A DNA stretch of 64,000 bases from Magnetococcales bacterium WMHbinv6 (GTDB lineage: Bacteria; Pseudomonadota; Magnetococcia; Magnetococcales; Magnetaquicoccaceae). The notes under the pieces are model-generated. The model searched no databases, was not told the origin of the DNA, and worked only from the letters and a program-made list of their open reading frames with translations. The DNA is taken from NCBI GenBank assembly GCA_002753135.1, contig PDZV01000009.1, positions 42,845 through 106,844 on the forward strand, read 5' to 3'. Both the position numbers and the translations under genes were made by a program. Positions 37,301 through 45,564 of the stretch are shown here, one piece after another. Position 1 is the first letter of the stretch, and the number at the start of each line of letters is the position of its first letter.

Positions 37301-38084
37301 GAGTGCAATAGTCGGCCAGTGTGTCGAGGTTGCGCAGCGTCATGCGCCGCTGCACCCGGCGCAGGAGGGTGGATTTTTTGTAGCCGTGCAGGGGAGTACC
37401 TCGGTGGCGGGAGATCCGTTCAAGGATGGCTTCCAGCATCTGGTCTGCGCTATCGACGACCGGCCTGGCGCTGGTCGATGGGGGTTCCTGTCGGGAGAAT
37501 TGCTGGATCAAGGCCAGGGGAATCTCTTCGGGGGGGAGCAGCAGATCGGCACCGGCCAACTCCAGAGCGGACTGGGGCATGCTACCAAATTCAGAGCTGT
37601 TTGGCTCCTGGACCACTCCGATGCCACCCCGTTCGCGGATGGCTTTGAGACCTTTGGCCCCATCCTGTCCTGTACCGGAGAGTACCACGCCGGCACAGGC
37701 ACTGCCCAGATTTTCGGCCAGGGAGAGAAACATGTTGTCGATGGGGGCGGGGTGGCGCAGGAAAGAGGGCAGTTGGGTCAACCGAAAGGTTGTGCCCACT
37801 ACGGTGAGCAGATGGCCGGAGGGCACCAGATAGACATGGTTGGCAGAGGGGCTGAGACCGTCATGCACCATTTCCACCGGCAGAGAGGTCCAATGGCTGG
37901 CGATCTCCACCATCAGACTTTTGCGGGTGGGGTCCAGGTGTTGCAGGATGACAAAGATCAGACCGGAGTCGGCAGGGATGGCCCCAATGAGCCGTTTCAG
38001 CGCATTGACCCCTCCCGAGGAGGCACCGATTCCGACCAGTGTCTGAGGTTTTTTTGTGGAAACGTCAAGTGATTGGCTGTTCAT
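34341..38084 (-). CDS. CheB-CheR-PAS-histidine kinase-receiver fusion
   Basis: 1247 residues. In order: CheB methylesterase without its own receiver (~10-190; Ser22 in GASSGG, His49 in LQHLDP, Asp in GTGQDG), CheR methyltransferase (~215-480; SAM site GCASGEEAYS), PAS-like region and a coiled coil rich in EE/NEEL (about 640-710). Then come another PAS, HisKA ([10 protein letters not shown]), HATPase (GNAIKFT, GTGLGLSIT) and a receiver (FMDIQMP). It couples receptor-methylation chemistry to phosphosignalling in one polypeptide. No che or mcp genes are nearby. ATG 38084 has a G-rich ribosome site. Its last receiver is clearly paralogous to that of the 27.5 kb kinase. Confidence 0.93.
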   Translation of the reverse strand: MNSQSLDVSTKKPQTLVGIGASSGGVNALKRLIGAIPADSGLIFVILQHLDPTRKSLMVEIASHWTSLPVEMVHDGLSPSANHVYLVPSGHLLTVVGTTFRLTQLPSFLRHPAPIDNMFLSLAENLGSACAGVVLSGTGQDGAKGLKAIRERGGIGVVQEPNSSEFGSMPQSALELAGADLLLPPEEIPLALIQQFSRQEPPSTSARPVVDSADQMLEAILERISRHRGTPLHGYKKSTLLRRVQRRMTLRNLDTLADYCTLLREETQELERLIRDLLIGVTHFFRDPEAYRILEQQIVPRLFADKEDRQPVRVWVAGCASGEEAYSVAMLLMEFRNQNNRTNPIQIFATDLDEQALDEARTGNYDETIQADVSPERLEQFFTHQSNSFRVSKALREIVVFALHNLLSDPPFSRIDLIVCRNVLIYMEPDAQKKLLSVFRFVLNQRGCLFLGSSESLGEHAESFDTLEKTWRIFIHQGKAPKKRELPLLNGNPLSRLASMISPSVPPSIGLGKLCRTILENHGPATALISQSGEVVYTTGNAQEFFIVTSGEPRYDILSLIRPNLRSSLRTVMEKAAIKRGAATLVSPPGTIDWPVRITVTPVSEPPGLHFLLVTLCREPGDSPPVAKQQGEQFLVQQLEQELQATRDDLQRTIEQLQSRNEELMAYNEEIMAMNEELQSANEELESSKEEMQSLNEELVTANAILDSKVLALEEANMDIANLFSSTDMATVFLDRTLRIKRFTLAATRLLRLIPGDLGRPLRDIANNLKGVDLLEDVLTVLTHGQPMEKEVQDQSGLWYLLRTLPYRDSQDRTAGVVILFADVTRLKQTEEENNAIAQDLRQAKLAAEALANAKGTFLAVMSHEIRTPLNLLLGLLELLNETPLNAEQQSYVHKLGESGSCLLALVNHVLDFSKAEAGALQMVQEAVALPELLRKVTRLLGVVATDKEIGLSCIIDPTVPAWVTGDRLRLHQVLVNLVGNAIKFTASGQVVLRAVVEGKEPEQLHLQVEDSGIGIDNNRLREIFSPFVQADNSICRNHGGTGLGLSITDSLVKLMGGVVWVESQLGKGSVFHVQLPLRRLAAPPQVLTTTPPLPPDTHPEQMDPLRILLVEDVEDNQWLFAAYLKKSPHHVKIANNGQEALRFIHAEPFDLVFMDIQMPVMDGYEATRQIRRWEAQSGRTPLFIIALTAQAFAEDEQLCRECGCDDYLSKPLKKRRLLETIQALIPDVAARRQTAFPVTDLSVAEE

Positions 38085-38851
38085 CGTTTCCCCCCTCAGG
38101 GACAACCGGCTTGAAGTGGGCCCCCATTGTCAAGACAAAACACGGCCCTGTTTTTTATTGTTGTGAGCCATCTCTGATGTGTGCTGGTTCAGCGTGAATG
38201 ATACAAATGGCCATCGTGTGTAAGCACTTTCTGGGACATCTCCGGCACCTCTGCAAGCTCCCGGACTGCGTTTTTTTAAGGCATGATGGGTCTACCGTCC
38301 GATGCAGGGCAAAGCACGAGGGGGATGCACCCCTCGTCTCGATAACCGGCTCGGTGCGCCAAGCCAAGTTATCCCTTGACGGTTTGCTCGCCAGCAGTGT
38401 CCGTCTCCGTTTCACCCGGCAGGAACAGTTTCTCTCTGTACAGCAGGAATGTCAATAGATTCGACAGTTACAGGGATGGACTTTAGAGTTTTAAAAAAAT
38501 TATTGGATCTGCGGCAAACGCCAAACCGTGCGCTACCGGAGTGCTGTCGCCCTGGCGCAATTCCTCAAGTTCCAAACGACCCATCACTGCTGGGCGCGTT
38601 CGGGATGGGCTGCAACACTATTTTCGTCATGTCAGGGTGCGCGACTGGTGGAACCAAAAGTCACAAATATTCCATCCAGGTAACGACCAACAAGAGGCTT
38701 CGCCAGTCAGAAAATTGCAAAAGACGGCCTGACAACTCGGTTGTTAACATTCAGAACCTCTGTAACAACAGAGCCCCCCTGCTCTGGCGGGACGGTCGTG
38801 CCTCCAAAGTCCGGCCTTCCAGTCTGACCATCATTTACTCTTTAAGCGCCT
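38085..38851. other. gene-poor region between the CheB/CheR kinase and the J-domain gene
   Basis: 767 bp with no convincing gene. Frames of 60-150 codons exist on both strands, but they lack ribosome sites, look like random sequence and overlap each other. It holds a palindrome AAAACA-N6-TGTTTT at 38137-38154 (possible operator of the leftward kinase gene) and a CTCTGT-AACA-ACAGAG hairpin near 38758. It may be the remains of a decayed gene or element; none could be identified. Confidence 0.55.
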
Positions 38852-40603
38852 TTATCTCCGACCATAAATCGCCATCAACTGCGCATAGGCACGGGTAATT
38901 TCCTGGGTTTTGCGGTGGGCGACCTCGCGCAGCTCTTTGCCGAGGGTGGCCACACGGTCGGGATGGTATTGGCGGATTCGTTTGCGCAGGGCGCTCTTGA
39001 TCCGCTCCGGGGTTGGTTCGCCCTTCAGGCCTAAGATGCGCCGCTCTTCGGCTCCTGGCTCGTGCGGGGCGATGTACCACTCCTCCCCCTCCTCGCCATA
39101 CCACCATTCATCCCCGGATGACGTGCCAGCCGATGTCAGTCCGCTTTCGCCTCCACGGCGGCGCAACAGGGCAATCTCCTCCTCCAACTCGGCGACACGC
39201 GCCTCCAAACGGCTTTGCTGCCGCGCTTTGTGCTGCAGACGTTGATTCTCTTCCTGCAGGGCCTGCAGACGGCTCTCCAGCGAGCTGCCATCGGGCAGCA
39301 CGCGACTTGCCTGGGCAACCTGCCGTTCCAGACGGCTGACCGACTCCTCTTTTTCGCTCAGGCGATGGGTTAACTGGGCGTTTTCTCCCTTCAACTGTTT
39401 GAGCTTGAGCGCCGTATCCACATACAGGGTCTCAAAGCGGTTGGCCCGCTCGGTCAGTTGTTGCAAATCGTCGAGAATGGCGGCGTAGCTGTTGATTTTT
39501 TCGGTCAACAGGCGGTTTTCCTGCTGCAGGCGATGGTGTTCCTGCGTCAACTGGTGGTCGTACTGAAGTTGCGCCACCTGCCGGCACCGCTCCGTCTCCA
39601 GCAACTGGATCCGTTCGCTCTGCCCGCTCAGTTGGTTCAACAATCCCTCTTTTTCCCGGTTCAACTGCTCGACGTTGCCGATCAGTTGCGTCACCCGATT
39701 TTGCAAACGGGTCGCCTGCGCCGTCTGCTGATCCAGATAACGGATCACCTCATCATAATGGGCCAGCCGTTGCGCGGCTGCTCTCCGTTCCACCTCCAGC
39801 TGACGGCTCTGCTCTTCCAGTTGCCGCACCCGCTCTGCCAGACGTTGCGACTGCGCCTCTTCAGCAAGCAGTTTTTGCTGCCACTGCCGGTGCAACGCCT
39901 CCCGCTCCTCCTGCTCCCGTTCTGTTGTCACTGCCACACGCTCTGCCTCGTCAACCCCCTCGGCGAGCAGTGGCATTCCCTCCCCCTGCATGCGCAACAC
40001 CTGCAACTCACTCTCCATCCGGCTCAACAACTCCGCCCACTCCGGCGAAGGACGATCCAGACGGTCTTCATCCAAAAAATAGAGATTACCGGCGTTAAAA
40101 ATATTGCCACTCAGACTCTGCACCCGATCACGGAAGAGAGCCGACTGCCCTTGCCGGTTGATTTCGGTTTCATAGTAGACTTCATCGTGAACCGGACGCA
40201 GCACAAAAGGTAGACGGCAGTGATGACACTTCTGTTGCTGCTGCAACTGCTCTTCGGCGGCGATCAGGATGGTACCGCAACCATGACAACGGGCACGGTA
40301 AAAACTCTGCCGCTGCTGGGTCAGGCCGATCCGCTCCACCATCTGCCGACCTTGCTGCTCATAGACCAGACATTTACGATGATCGATAATTTCAATTGCA
40401 TACCCCTTGCGACAAGCCGGGCAGGCAAATTGCCAATAAGTGACCGAGCCCGGATAGGAAACGTGCATCGGCACCCCGCAAGCGCGACAACGGGTTGGCA
40501 GCAGGTGGCATTTTTTTGTCATCCGCGCCGCCAGGCGGCTCGGAATCGGCGGCATAAGCGGGCGTGGCGGTACACCCGTCTGTCCAGTCACGGCAATGGC
40601 CAT
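38852..40603 (-). CDS. zinc-finger / coiled-coil protein with C-terminal J domain
   Basis: 583 residues. The first ~130 hold several Cys pairs (CRACGVPM, CPACRKG, CHGCG, CHHC), probably zinc ribbons. Residues ~190-490 form a long coiled coil rich in Gln/Glu/Leu/Arg. The last ~70 residues are a J domain with the HPD motif (QYHPDRVATLGKELREVA). Having the J domain at the C terminus with no G/F region makes this a class C-like co-chaperone that would recruit DnaK to a specific client or scaffold. ATG 40603 has GAGGA upstream. No dnaK is nearby; sixA is divergent. Confidence 0.85.
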   Translation of the reverse strand: MAIAVTGQTGVPPRPLMPPIPSRLAARMTKKCHLLPTRCRACGVPMHVSYPGSVTYWQFACPACRKGYAIEIIDHRKCLVYEQQGRQMVERIGLTQQRQSFYRARCHGCGTILIAAEEQLQQQQKCHHCRLPFVLRPVHDEVYYETEINRQGQSALFRDRVQSLSGNIFNAGNLYFLDEDRLDRPSPEWAELLSRMESELQVLRMQGEGMPLLAEGVDEAERVAVTTEREQEEREALHRQWQQKLLAEEAQSQRLAERVRQLEEQSRQLEVERRAAAQRLAHYDEVIRYLDQQTAQATRLQNRVTQLIGNVEQLNREKEGLLNQLSGQSERIQLLETERCRQVAQLQYDHQLTQEHHRLQQENRLLTEKINSYAAILDDLQQLTERANRFETLYVDTALKLKQLKGENAQLTHRLSEKEESVSRLERQVAQASRVLPDGSSLESRLQALQEENQRLQHKARQQSRLEARVAELEEEIALLRRRGGESGLTSAGTSSGDEWWYGEEGEEWYIAPHEPGAEERRILGLKGEPTPERIKSALRKRIRQYHPDRVATLGKELREVAHRKTQEITRAYAQLMAIYGRR

Positions 40604-40723
40604 CGTGTTCCTCACTCATTCAAGTAGTCTGGCAAGCAGAAAGCGGCACACAGGCACTTCTCTTTCTCGCTTGCCGTATTAACGCAACACAAGTGCCAAA
40701 GCTGCAACCCGATGGAACGGGGT

Positions 40724-40752
40724 TTGACTCTGCAGAGAGATTGCCGTATCAT
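40724..40752 (+). promoter_or_regulatory. sigma-70-type promoter for sixA
   Basis: TTGACT (40724-40729) and TATCAT (40747-40752) with a 17-bp spacer, about 90 bp upstream of the sixA ATG. Good consensus match; predicted only. Confidence 0.6.
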
Positions 40753-40843
40753 CCGTGTGGTTATTGATTAAAAATGGATCGAAAACAGGTTGTTCCCCTC
40801 TCATACCCTTGATACTTTGACCTGTTGCAAGGAGTGCAAACCC

Positions 40844-41407
40844 ATGAGCCGTCAATTATACATCCTGCGCCACGCCAAATCCGCCTGGGACACCGACGCC
40901 GCTTCCGACTTTGAAAGACCGTTGGCCAAACGCGGCTTGAAGGATGTACCCGCCATGGGAGCCTGGATGAAAGCAGAAAAGCTGATTCCGGAATATGTCA
41001 TCAGCTCCCCCGCCGAACGGGCCAAACAGACTGTGCTTGGCGTCTGTCATGAGCTGGACATTAAAGAGAAAAAAATCACCTGGGACCGCCGCATCTACGG
41101 TGCCGACACCGAAGAGTTGCTGGAAGTGCTGGCAGAAGTTCCGGGCAAAATCCACTCGGTGCTGCTTGTCGGCCATAATCCGGGCCTGGAATCTCTGGCC
41201 GCCTTTCTGGTCGGCGACTTAAGCAGCAAGGCGGCTGCCATGCTGGATCCGGCAGCCTCTGGCCAGGGGGAGACGGGTGAATACGGTCTGGTCAAAACGG
41301 CCACCCTGCTCCATCTGCAGACCGATCTTTCCTGGGAAGAACTCAGACAACGGTGCGCCCTGCTGGTGCGCATCCAATATCCGCGCTCCCTGCCTCCTGC
41401 TGAATAA
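40844..41407 (+). CDS. sixA: SixA-type phosphohistidine phosphatase
   Basis: 187-residue histidine-phosphatase-superfamily protein with the catalytic RHG-like motif LRHAKSAW (His10) at the N terminus and the second His in LLVGHNPGLE. SixA removes phosphate from HPt domains (ArcB and the PTS protein NPr in E. coli). In a genome with HPt and hybrid kinases, as here, it could reset a relay; that link is inference. The ATG at 40844 has AAGGAG ten bases upstream. Its stop overlaps the next ATG (TAATG). Confidence 0.88.
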   Translation: MSRQLYILRHAKSAWDTDAASDFERPLAKRGLKDVPAMGAWMKAEKLIPEYVISSPAERAKQTVLGVCHELDIKEKKITWDRRIYGADTEELLEVLAEVPGKIHSVLLVGHNPGLESLAAFLVGDLSSKAAAMLDPAASGQGETGEYGLVKTATLLHLQTDLSWEELRQRCALLVRIQYPRSLPPAE

Positions 41408-42768
41408 TGGAAAAACTGCTCCACCACCTGGCCAGCAGCCAACAGGCCCGCGAAGAGCAGCTTGCCGACTATCTGCGCTTTGCCTCGGTCTCCAGCGATC
41501 CGGCCTGCCGCGACGCGATGACCGCCTGCGCCCGATTTACCGCCCAACTGCTGCAAGAGGCCGGATTGCAGGCGGTCACCCTGCATGAGACGGCGGGCAA
41601 CCCTCTGGTTACCGCCTCCTGGCGTCTGGCCCCGAATCGCCCGACCGTTCTGATCTATGGCCACTACGACGTGCAACCGGTGGATCCCCTCGAACTGTGG
41701 ATCAGCCCTCCCTTTACCCCCCGCTGGCACAACGACCGTCTCTTTGCCCGGGGTGCAACCGATGACAAAGGGCAACTGTTGATGCATATCCAAGCCGTGG
41801 CCGCCCTGCTGCGCTGCCATGGCACCCTGCCGGTCAATGTGGTTTTTCTCCTGGAAGGAGAAGAAGAGATCGGCTCCCCCAACCTGCCCGCTTTTATCCG
41901 TGAGCATCGGGATCTGCTGGCAGCTGATCTGGCTGTGGTCTCTGACTCCTCCATGTGGGCAGAAAAACAGCCCGCCATCACCGTGCTGCTGCGTGGTCTG
42001 GTGTTGCTGGAGATCACCCTGCAAGGCCCCAACCGGGATCTGCATTCCGGCACCTATGGCGGTGCCGTGGCCAACCCTCTGGAGGTGCTGGCCCGCCTGC
42101 TCGCCTCGCTGAAAGATGGACAAGGTCGCGTCACCGTGCCCGGTTTTTATGATCAGGTGCTGCCGCTCCCGGAGGCTTTCCGCCACCAATGGCAACAGCT
42201 GCCCTTTGATGAGAAAAGTTATCTTGACGCCCTGGGACTCACCACTGGCTGGGGCGAAGCCGGTTATTCTCTGCTGGAACGGACCTGGCTGCGGCCCACG
42301 TTGGAAATCAACGGTCTGTGGGGCGGTTACAACGGTCCCGGCGGCAAAACCGTGCTGCCCGCGCAAGCCCACGCCAAACTCTCGATGCGCCTGGTCCCTG
42401 ATCAGGATCCAGACAGCATGGCAGAACGGCTCTGCCAACACCTGCTGGCCAACGCCCCGGAGACGCTAAAAATCAGCGTGACCCGCATCCCCGGAGGCGG
42501 TTATCCGGTGGCCATCCCCCTGGACTGGCCCCCTCTGCAAGCCGCCCGCCGCGCCCTGCACGAGAGTTTCGGGCAGGAACCTCTCCTGGTGGGCGAAGGG
42601 GCCTCCATTCCGGTGGTCGCCGATTTTGCCAAACTGCTTGGCCTGCATACCCTGCTGATCGGTTTCGGCCTGCCGGATGCCAACACCCACTCCCCCAACG
42701 AAAGCCTGCACCTGCCCACCTTCCACACCGGCATTGTCAGCCTGATCCGCCTGCTGCAGAGCCTGTAA
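41407..42768 (+). CDS. M20-family dipeptidase
   Basis: 453-residue zinc peptidase of the M20 (carnosinase-like) group. Metal-site motifs are all present: YGHYDVQP, then ARGATDDKGQL, LEGEEEIGSP (catalytic and ligand Glu), and near the C terminus HSPNE. The dimerisation lid is between residues ~200 and 330 and includes DLHSGTYGGAV. No signal peptide is seen, so it is probably cytoplasmic. It is translationally coupled to sixA through TAATG. The substrate cannot be set from sequence. Confidence 0.9.
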   Translation: MEKLLHHLASSQQAREEQLADYLRFASVSSDPACRDAMTACARFTAQLLQEAGLQAVTLHETAGNPLVTASWRLAPNRPTVLIYGHYDVQPVDPLELWISPPFTPRWHNDRLFARGATDDKGQLLMHIQAVAALLRCHGTLPVNVVFLLEGEEEIGSPNLPAFIREHRDLLAADLAVVSDSSMWAEKQPAITVLLRGLVLLEITLQGPNRDLHSGTYGGAVANPLEVLARLLASLKDGQGRVTVPGFYDQVLPLPEAFRHQWQQLPFDEKSYLDALGLTTGWGEAGYSLLERTWLRPTLEINGLWGGYNGPGGKTVLPAQAHAKLSMRLVPDQDPDSMAERLCQHLLANAPETLKISVTRIPGGGYPVAIPLDWPPLQAARRALHESFGQEPLLVGEGASIPVVADFAKLLGLHTLLIGFGLPDANTHSPNESLHLPTFHTGIVSLIRLLQSL

Positions 42769-42777
42769 CGTGGGGAT

Positions 42778-44097
42778 TTAATATTTACGCGGCAGAATCA
42801 AGGATTCGCCACTGAACAGATGACAGGCGTTGCGCCCGGCCCGTTTGGAACAATACATGGCCTCATCGGCACATTTGAGCAGACTATCCACCTCCTTGGC
42901 ATCGTCGGGATAAAAGGAGACCCCCAACGAACCGGAGATATAGGCCGATTGCCCCTCCAACTGAAACTCTTCATTGAGTTGGTGCAAAATGCGGTGGGCA
43001 ATCTCGACCGCCTGTTGTCGCAGTACATTCGGCAAGATGACGGTAAATTCATCACCACCCAAGCGCGCTGCCAGATCCCCCTCGCGCAGGCAGGATTGTA
43101 TCCGAGCGCTGGAGGCCTTCAACAACTCATCTCCCGCCGCATGGCCCAAATTGTCATTGATCCACTTGAAGCGATCCAAATCGACAAAGAGCAGGGCCAA
43201 ACCTCTTTTTTTGCTGGCTGCCTCGCTCAGTTGATGGGTCAAATTTTTGCGGAACAGAGAGCGGTTGGCCAAACCGGTCAGGGCGTCATAATTGGCTTGA
43301 TAGAATATTTTCTGTTCCGCCTCTTTGCGCTCGGTAATGTCGCGCAAAATACCGGTAAAGAGCAGTCGGTCGGTCAATTTTACTTCGCTGATGGTCAACT
43401 CGATGGGAAAGGTTTTGCCATTTTTTTTGATCGCCACCAACTCCTGCGCAATCCCCAACACCTTGGCCTTGCCGGTGTTGAGATAGTTGGCAATGGAGCT
43501 GTCATGCCGTTCCCGATAAGGGGAAGGCATCAACAAAGAGACATTCTGCCCGACCATTTCCGCCTGGCTGTAGCCGAACATTCTTTCTGCCGCCCGGTTG
43601 ACCGATTCCATGATCCCGGCGCTGTTGATTACGATAATACTGTCTGCCGCCGTGTTGAAAACCGCCTCCATGCGTGCCCGACCTTCCAGCACCTCTTCCT
43701 GGGCAAAACGGCTGTTGAGCGACAGACGAATCCGCTGCTGCAACACACTCCAATGGATCGGTTTGGTGACAAACTCTTCGGCACCGGCGGCAAAGGCCTG
43801 TTCCACCGACTCATCATCGTTCTGGCCGGTGATCATGATGATGCTGACATCTTTGCCATGCGGACCACGACGAATTTCGGCACAGGCGCGATAACCATCC
43901 ACCACCGGCATATTGGCATCCATCAAGACCAGATCATGATGACGTTCACGAAATTTTTTCACCGCCTCCTTGCCGTCAGCAGCCAAGGTGACCAAATAGC
44001 CATCCTTTTCCAGAAAATTTTTGATCAGTTCCCTCGCCGATCGGGAATCATCCACCACCAAAATAACGGGCTGTCTTTTTAAACCGGATGCTGCCAT
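42778..44097 (-). CDS. diguanylate cyclase: receiver + FixL-like PAS + GGDEF
   Basis: 439 residues. A receiver at the N terminus (ILVVDDSRSAR, Asp in LMDANMP) is followed by PAS (about 145-265) and a GGDEF domain with intact active site (RLGGDEFTVIL). An inhibitory I-site RxxD (REGD) lies five residues upstream of GGDEF. It should make cyclic di-GMP under control of phosphorylation and the PAS input. The PAS strongly resembles FixL haem-PAS (GYSQAEMVGQNVSLLMP, RHDSSI, KNGKTFPIEL) and keeps the proximal haem His. ATG 44097 has AGGAG upstream. Confidence 0.93.
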   Translation of the reverse strand: MAASGLKRQPVILVVDDSRSARELIKNFLEKDGYLVTLAADGKEAVKKFRERHHDLVLMDANMPVVDGYRACAEIRRGPHGKDVSIIMITGQNDDESVEQAFAAGAEEFVTKPIHWSVLQQRIRLSLNSRFAQEEVLEGRARMEAVFNTAADSIIVINSAGIMESVNRAAERMFGYSQAEMVGQNVSLLMPSPYRERHDSSIANYLNTGKAKVLGIAQELVAIKKNGKTFPIELTISEVKLTDRLLFTGILRDITERKEAEQKIFYQANYDALTGLANRSLFRKNLTHQLSEAASKKRGLALLFVDLDRFKWINDNLGHAAGDELLKASSARIQSCLREGDLAARLGGDEFTVILPNVLRQQAVEIAHRILHQLNEEFQLEGQSAYISGSLGVSFYPDDAKEVDSLLKCADEAMYCSKRAGRNACHLFSGESLILPRKY

Positions 44098-44166
44098 GAT
44101 GATCTCCTGCAAGAGGATGTTTGCCACCGTTCGTCGACTCTATTACAGCCTGTTGACCTGAGATCC

Positions 44167-45564
44167 CTAACGCTGATAGGCCAAATGTTGCCGACGTTTT
44201 TCGCTGGTAAATGTTTCTGCGGTCCCCTCCGAAACCAATTCGTATAATACCGCCTGTTTTCCTTCCCGTGGTCGTAAAATACGACCGAGGCGCTGGACAT
44301 GCGCCCGCACCGAACCACTGCCCGATACAATGATCCCGACCGCCACATCCGGCACATCCACCCCTTCGTTCAAGACATGGGAGTTGACCAGAAAGGGCAG
44401 CGAACCGCTGCGGAACAGATCCAACAATTTTTTTCGTTCACCGGCACGGGTGTGATGGGTGATCACCGGCAAAAAAAATGTTTCACCGATGGCATAGGCC
44501 GTGGCATTGTCATCGGTGAACAACAGCACCCTCTCCCCTTTATGCTGGCGCAACAACGACCAGACGGCGCGCAATTTGGCCCGTGAGGCCCGTGCCAATC
44601 GTTTTTGCAGCAAATAGGCCCGATAGGCCGCCCGCCCCTCCTGCGAACGGTGACAGATCTGTACGAATTGGTTCCAACCATTTGGCTGACTTAATTGTAC
44701 TCCACATGACCGTACAAATTCACGGTATTGCGCATAAGCTGCATCATAGGCAATTCTCTCGTCCTGGTCCAGGTGTACCGCAATCGGTTGCCAACGATAC
44801 GGGGCCAAATATTGCCCCCGCAGATCGGTAATTTCACTGCGATAGCACAGAGGCCCAAGCAAATCATAGAGATCCTCCTCCTGGCCGTCCGATCGTTCCG
44901 GGGTTGCCGTCAACCCCAGGCGAAAGGGAGCAATCGAGCAAATGGCCGCCATGCGGGTGGTGGCAGCAGGCAGATGGTGACACTCGTCGCAAATCAACAG
45001 GCCAAAACGATCGCCGATCTGTTCCATGCGCAGATAGGCTGAATCGTAGGTGGAGACGGTAATGGTTGCCAATTGCTGTTCTCCCCCTCCCAGCATACCG
45101 ATGGGCATGGCGAACCCCTCTGACAACTGTTGATGCCACTGTTGCAGCAGATCTATGGTGGGAACCAAAATCAAGGTATCGCGTTGTGTCTGGGCAATGG
45201 CCAAACGGGCGACCAGCGTTTTGCCCGTTCCGGTAGGCAAGACCACCACCCCTTGCCGTTTGGCTGCTTTCCAGGCGGTCAACGCCTCCTGCTGGTGGGG
45301 TCTGGGCTGCGGCTCTCCGTGCAGTTGAAAGGATTGCACGCCAAAACGGCGGGCGTCATCGCGAAAAGGAATTTTCAGCTGGTGCAGGGTCAACAGGATC
45401 GGGCCGTAGCGTCGCGCTTCGGCCCGGTAGCAATCGACCCGTTCATCCCAGTTGACATAGCGGGCCACGGGGGCAAGATGCTGGCTGGGCCCGGTGATGA
45501 GCAAAGAGCCTTGCGCAAACCGGACCCAAACCGCTTCGGAGGAGACCAGAGAGGGGTCAGCCAT
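44167..45564 (-). CDS. DEAH-box superfamily 2 helicase, XPB/UvsW-like
   Basis: 465 residues. An N-terminal region (about 1-85) resembles the small damage-recognition-like domain of XPB relatives. Then comes Walker A LPTGTGKT (motif I), DECHH (motif II), LTATPERSDG (motif III) and a second RecA domain with the arginine-finger motif QRLGRILRP. Members unwind or remodel DNA in repair or restriction contexts. The ATG at 45564 overlaps the end of serC; an in-frame start 30 bp earlier is possible but lies deeper in serC. The precise role is unknown. Confidence 0.85.
   Translation of the reverse strand: MADPSLVSSEAVWVRFAQGSLLITGPSQHLAPVARYVNWDERVDCYRAEARRYGPILLTLHQLKIPFRDDARRFGVQSFQLHGEPQPRPHQQEALTAWKAAKRQGVVVLPTGTGKTLVARLAIAQTQRDTLILVPTIDLLQQWHQQLSEGFAMPIGMLGGGEQQLATITVSTYDSAYLRMEQIGDRFGLLICDECHHLPAATTRMAAICSIAPFRLGLTATPERSDGQEEDLYDLLGPLCYRSEITDLRGQYLAPYRWQPIAVHLDQDERIAYDAAYAQYREFVRSCGVQLSQPNGWNQFVQICHRSQEGRAAYRAYLLQKRLARASRAKLRAVWSLLRQHKGERVLLFTDDNATAYAIGETFFLPVITHHTRAGERKKLLDLFRSGSLPFLVNSHVLNEGVDVPDVAVGIIVSGSGSVRAHVQRLGRILRPREGKQAVLYELVSEGTAETFTSEKRRQHLAYQR

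Noticed and set aside
35733..38072. A 779-codon plus-strand frame antisense to the CheB/CheR fusion
   Set aside because: High-G+C antisense shadow. The minus-strand product is a recognised multidomain protein with all its motifs.
38597..38609. Short match (CGTTCGGGATGGG) to the complement of a 5S rRNA segment
   Set aside because: Only about 13 bases agree. The flanks do not fit 5S rRNA length or structure, and no 16S/23S genes are near.
38449..38898. 150-codon plus-strand frame in the gene-poor region, extending into the J-domain gene
   Set aside because: No ribosome site, no recognisable domain, and its 3' part is antisense to the well-supported J-domain gene.
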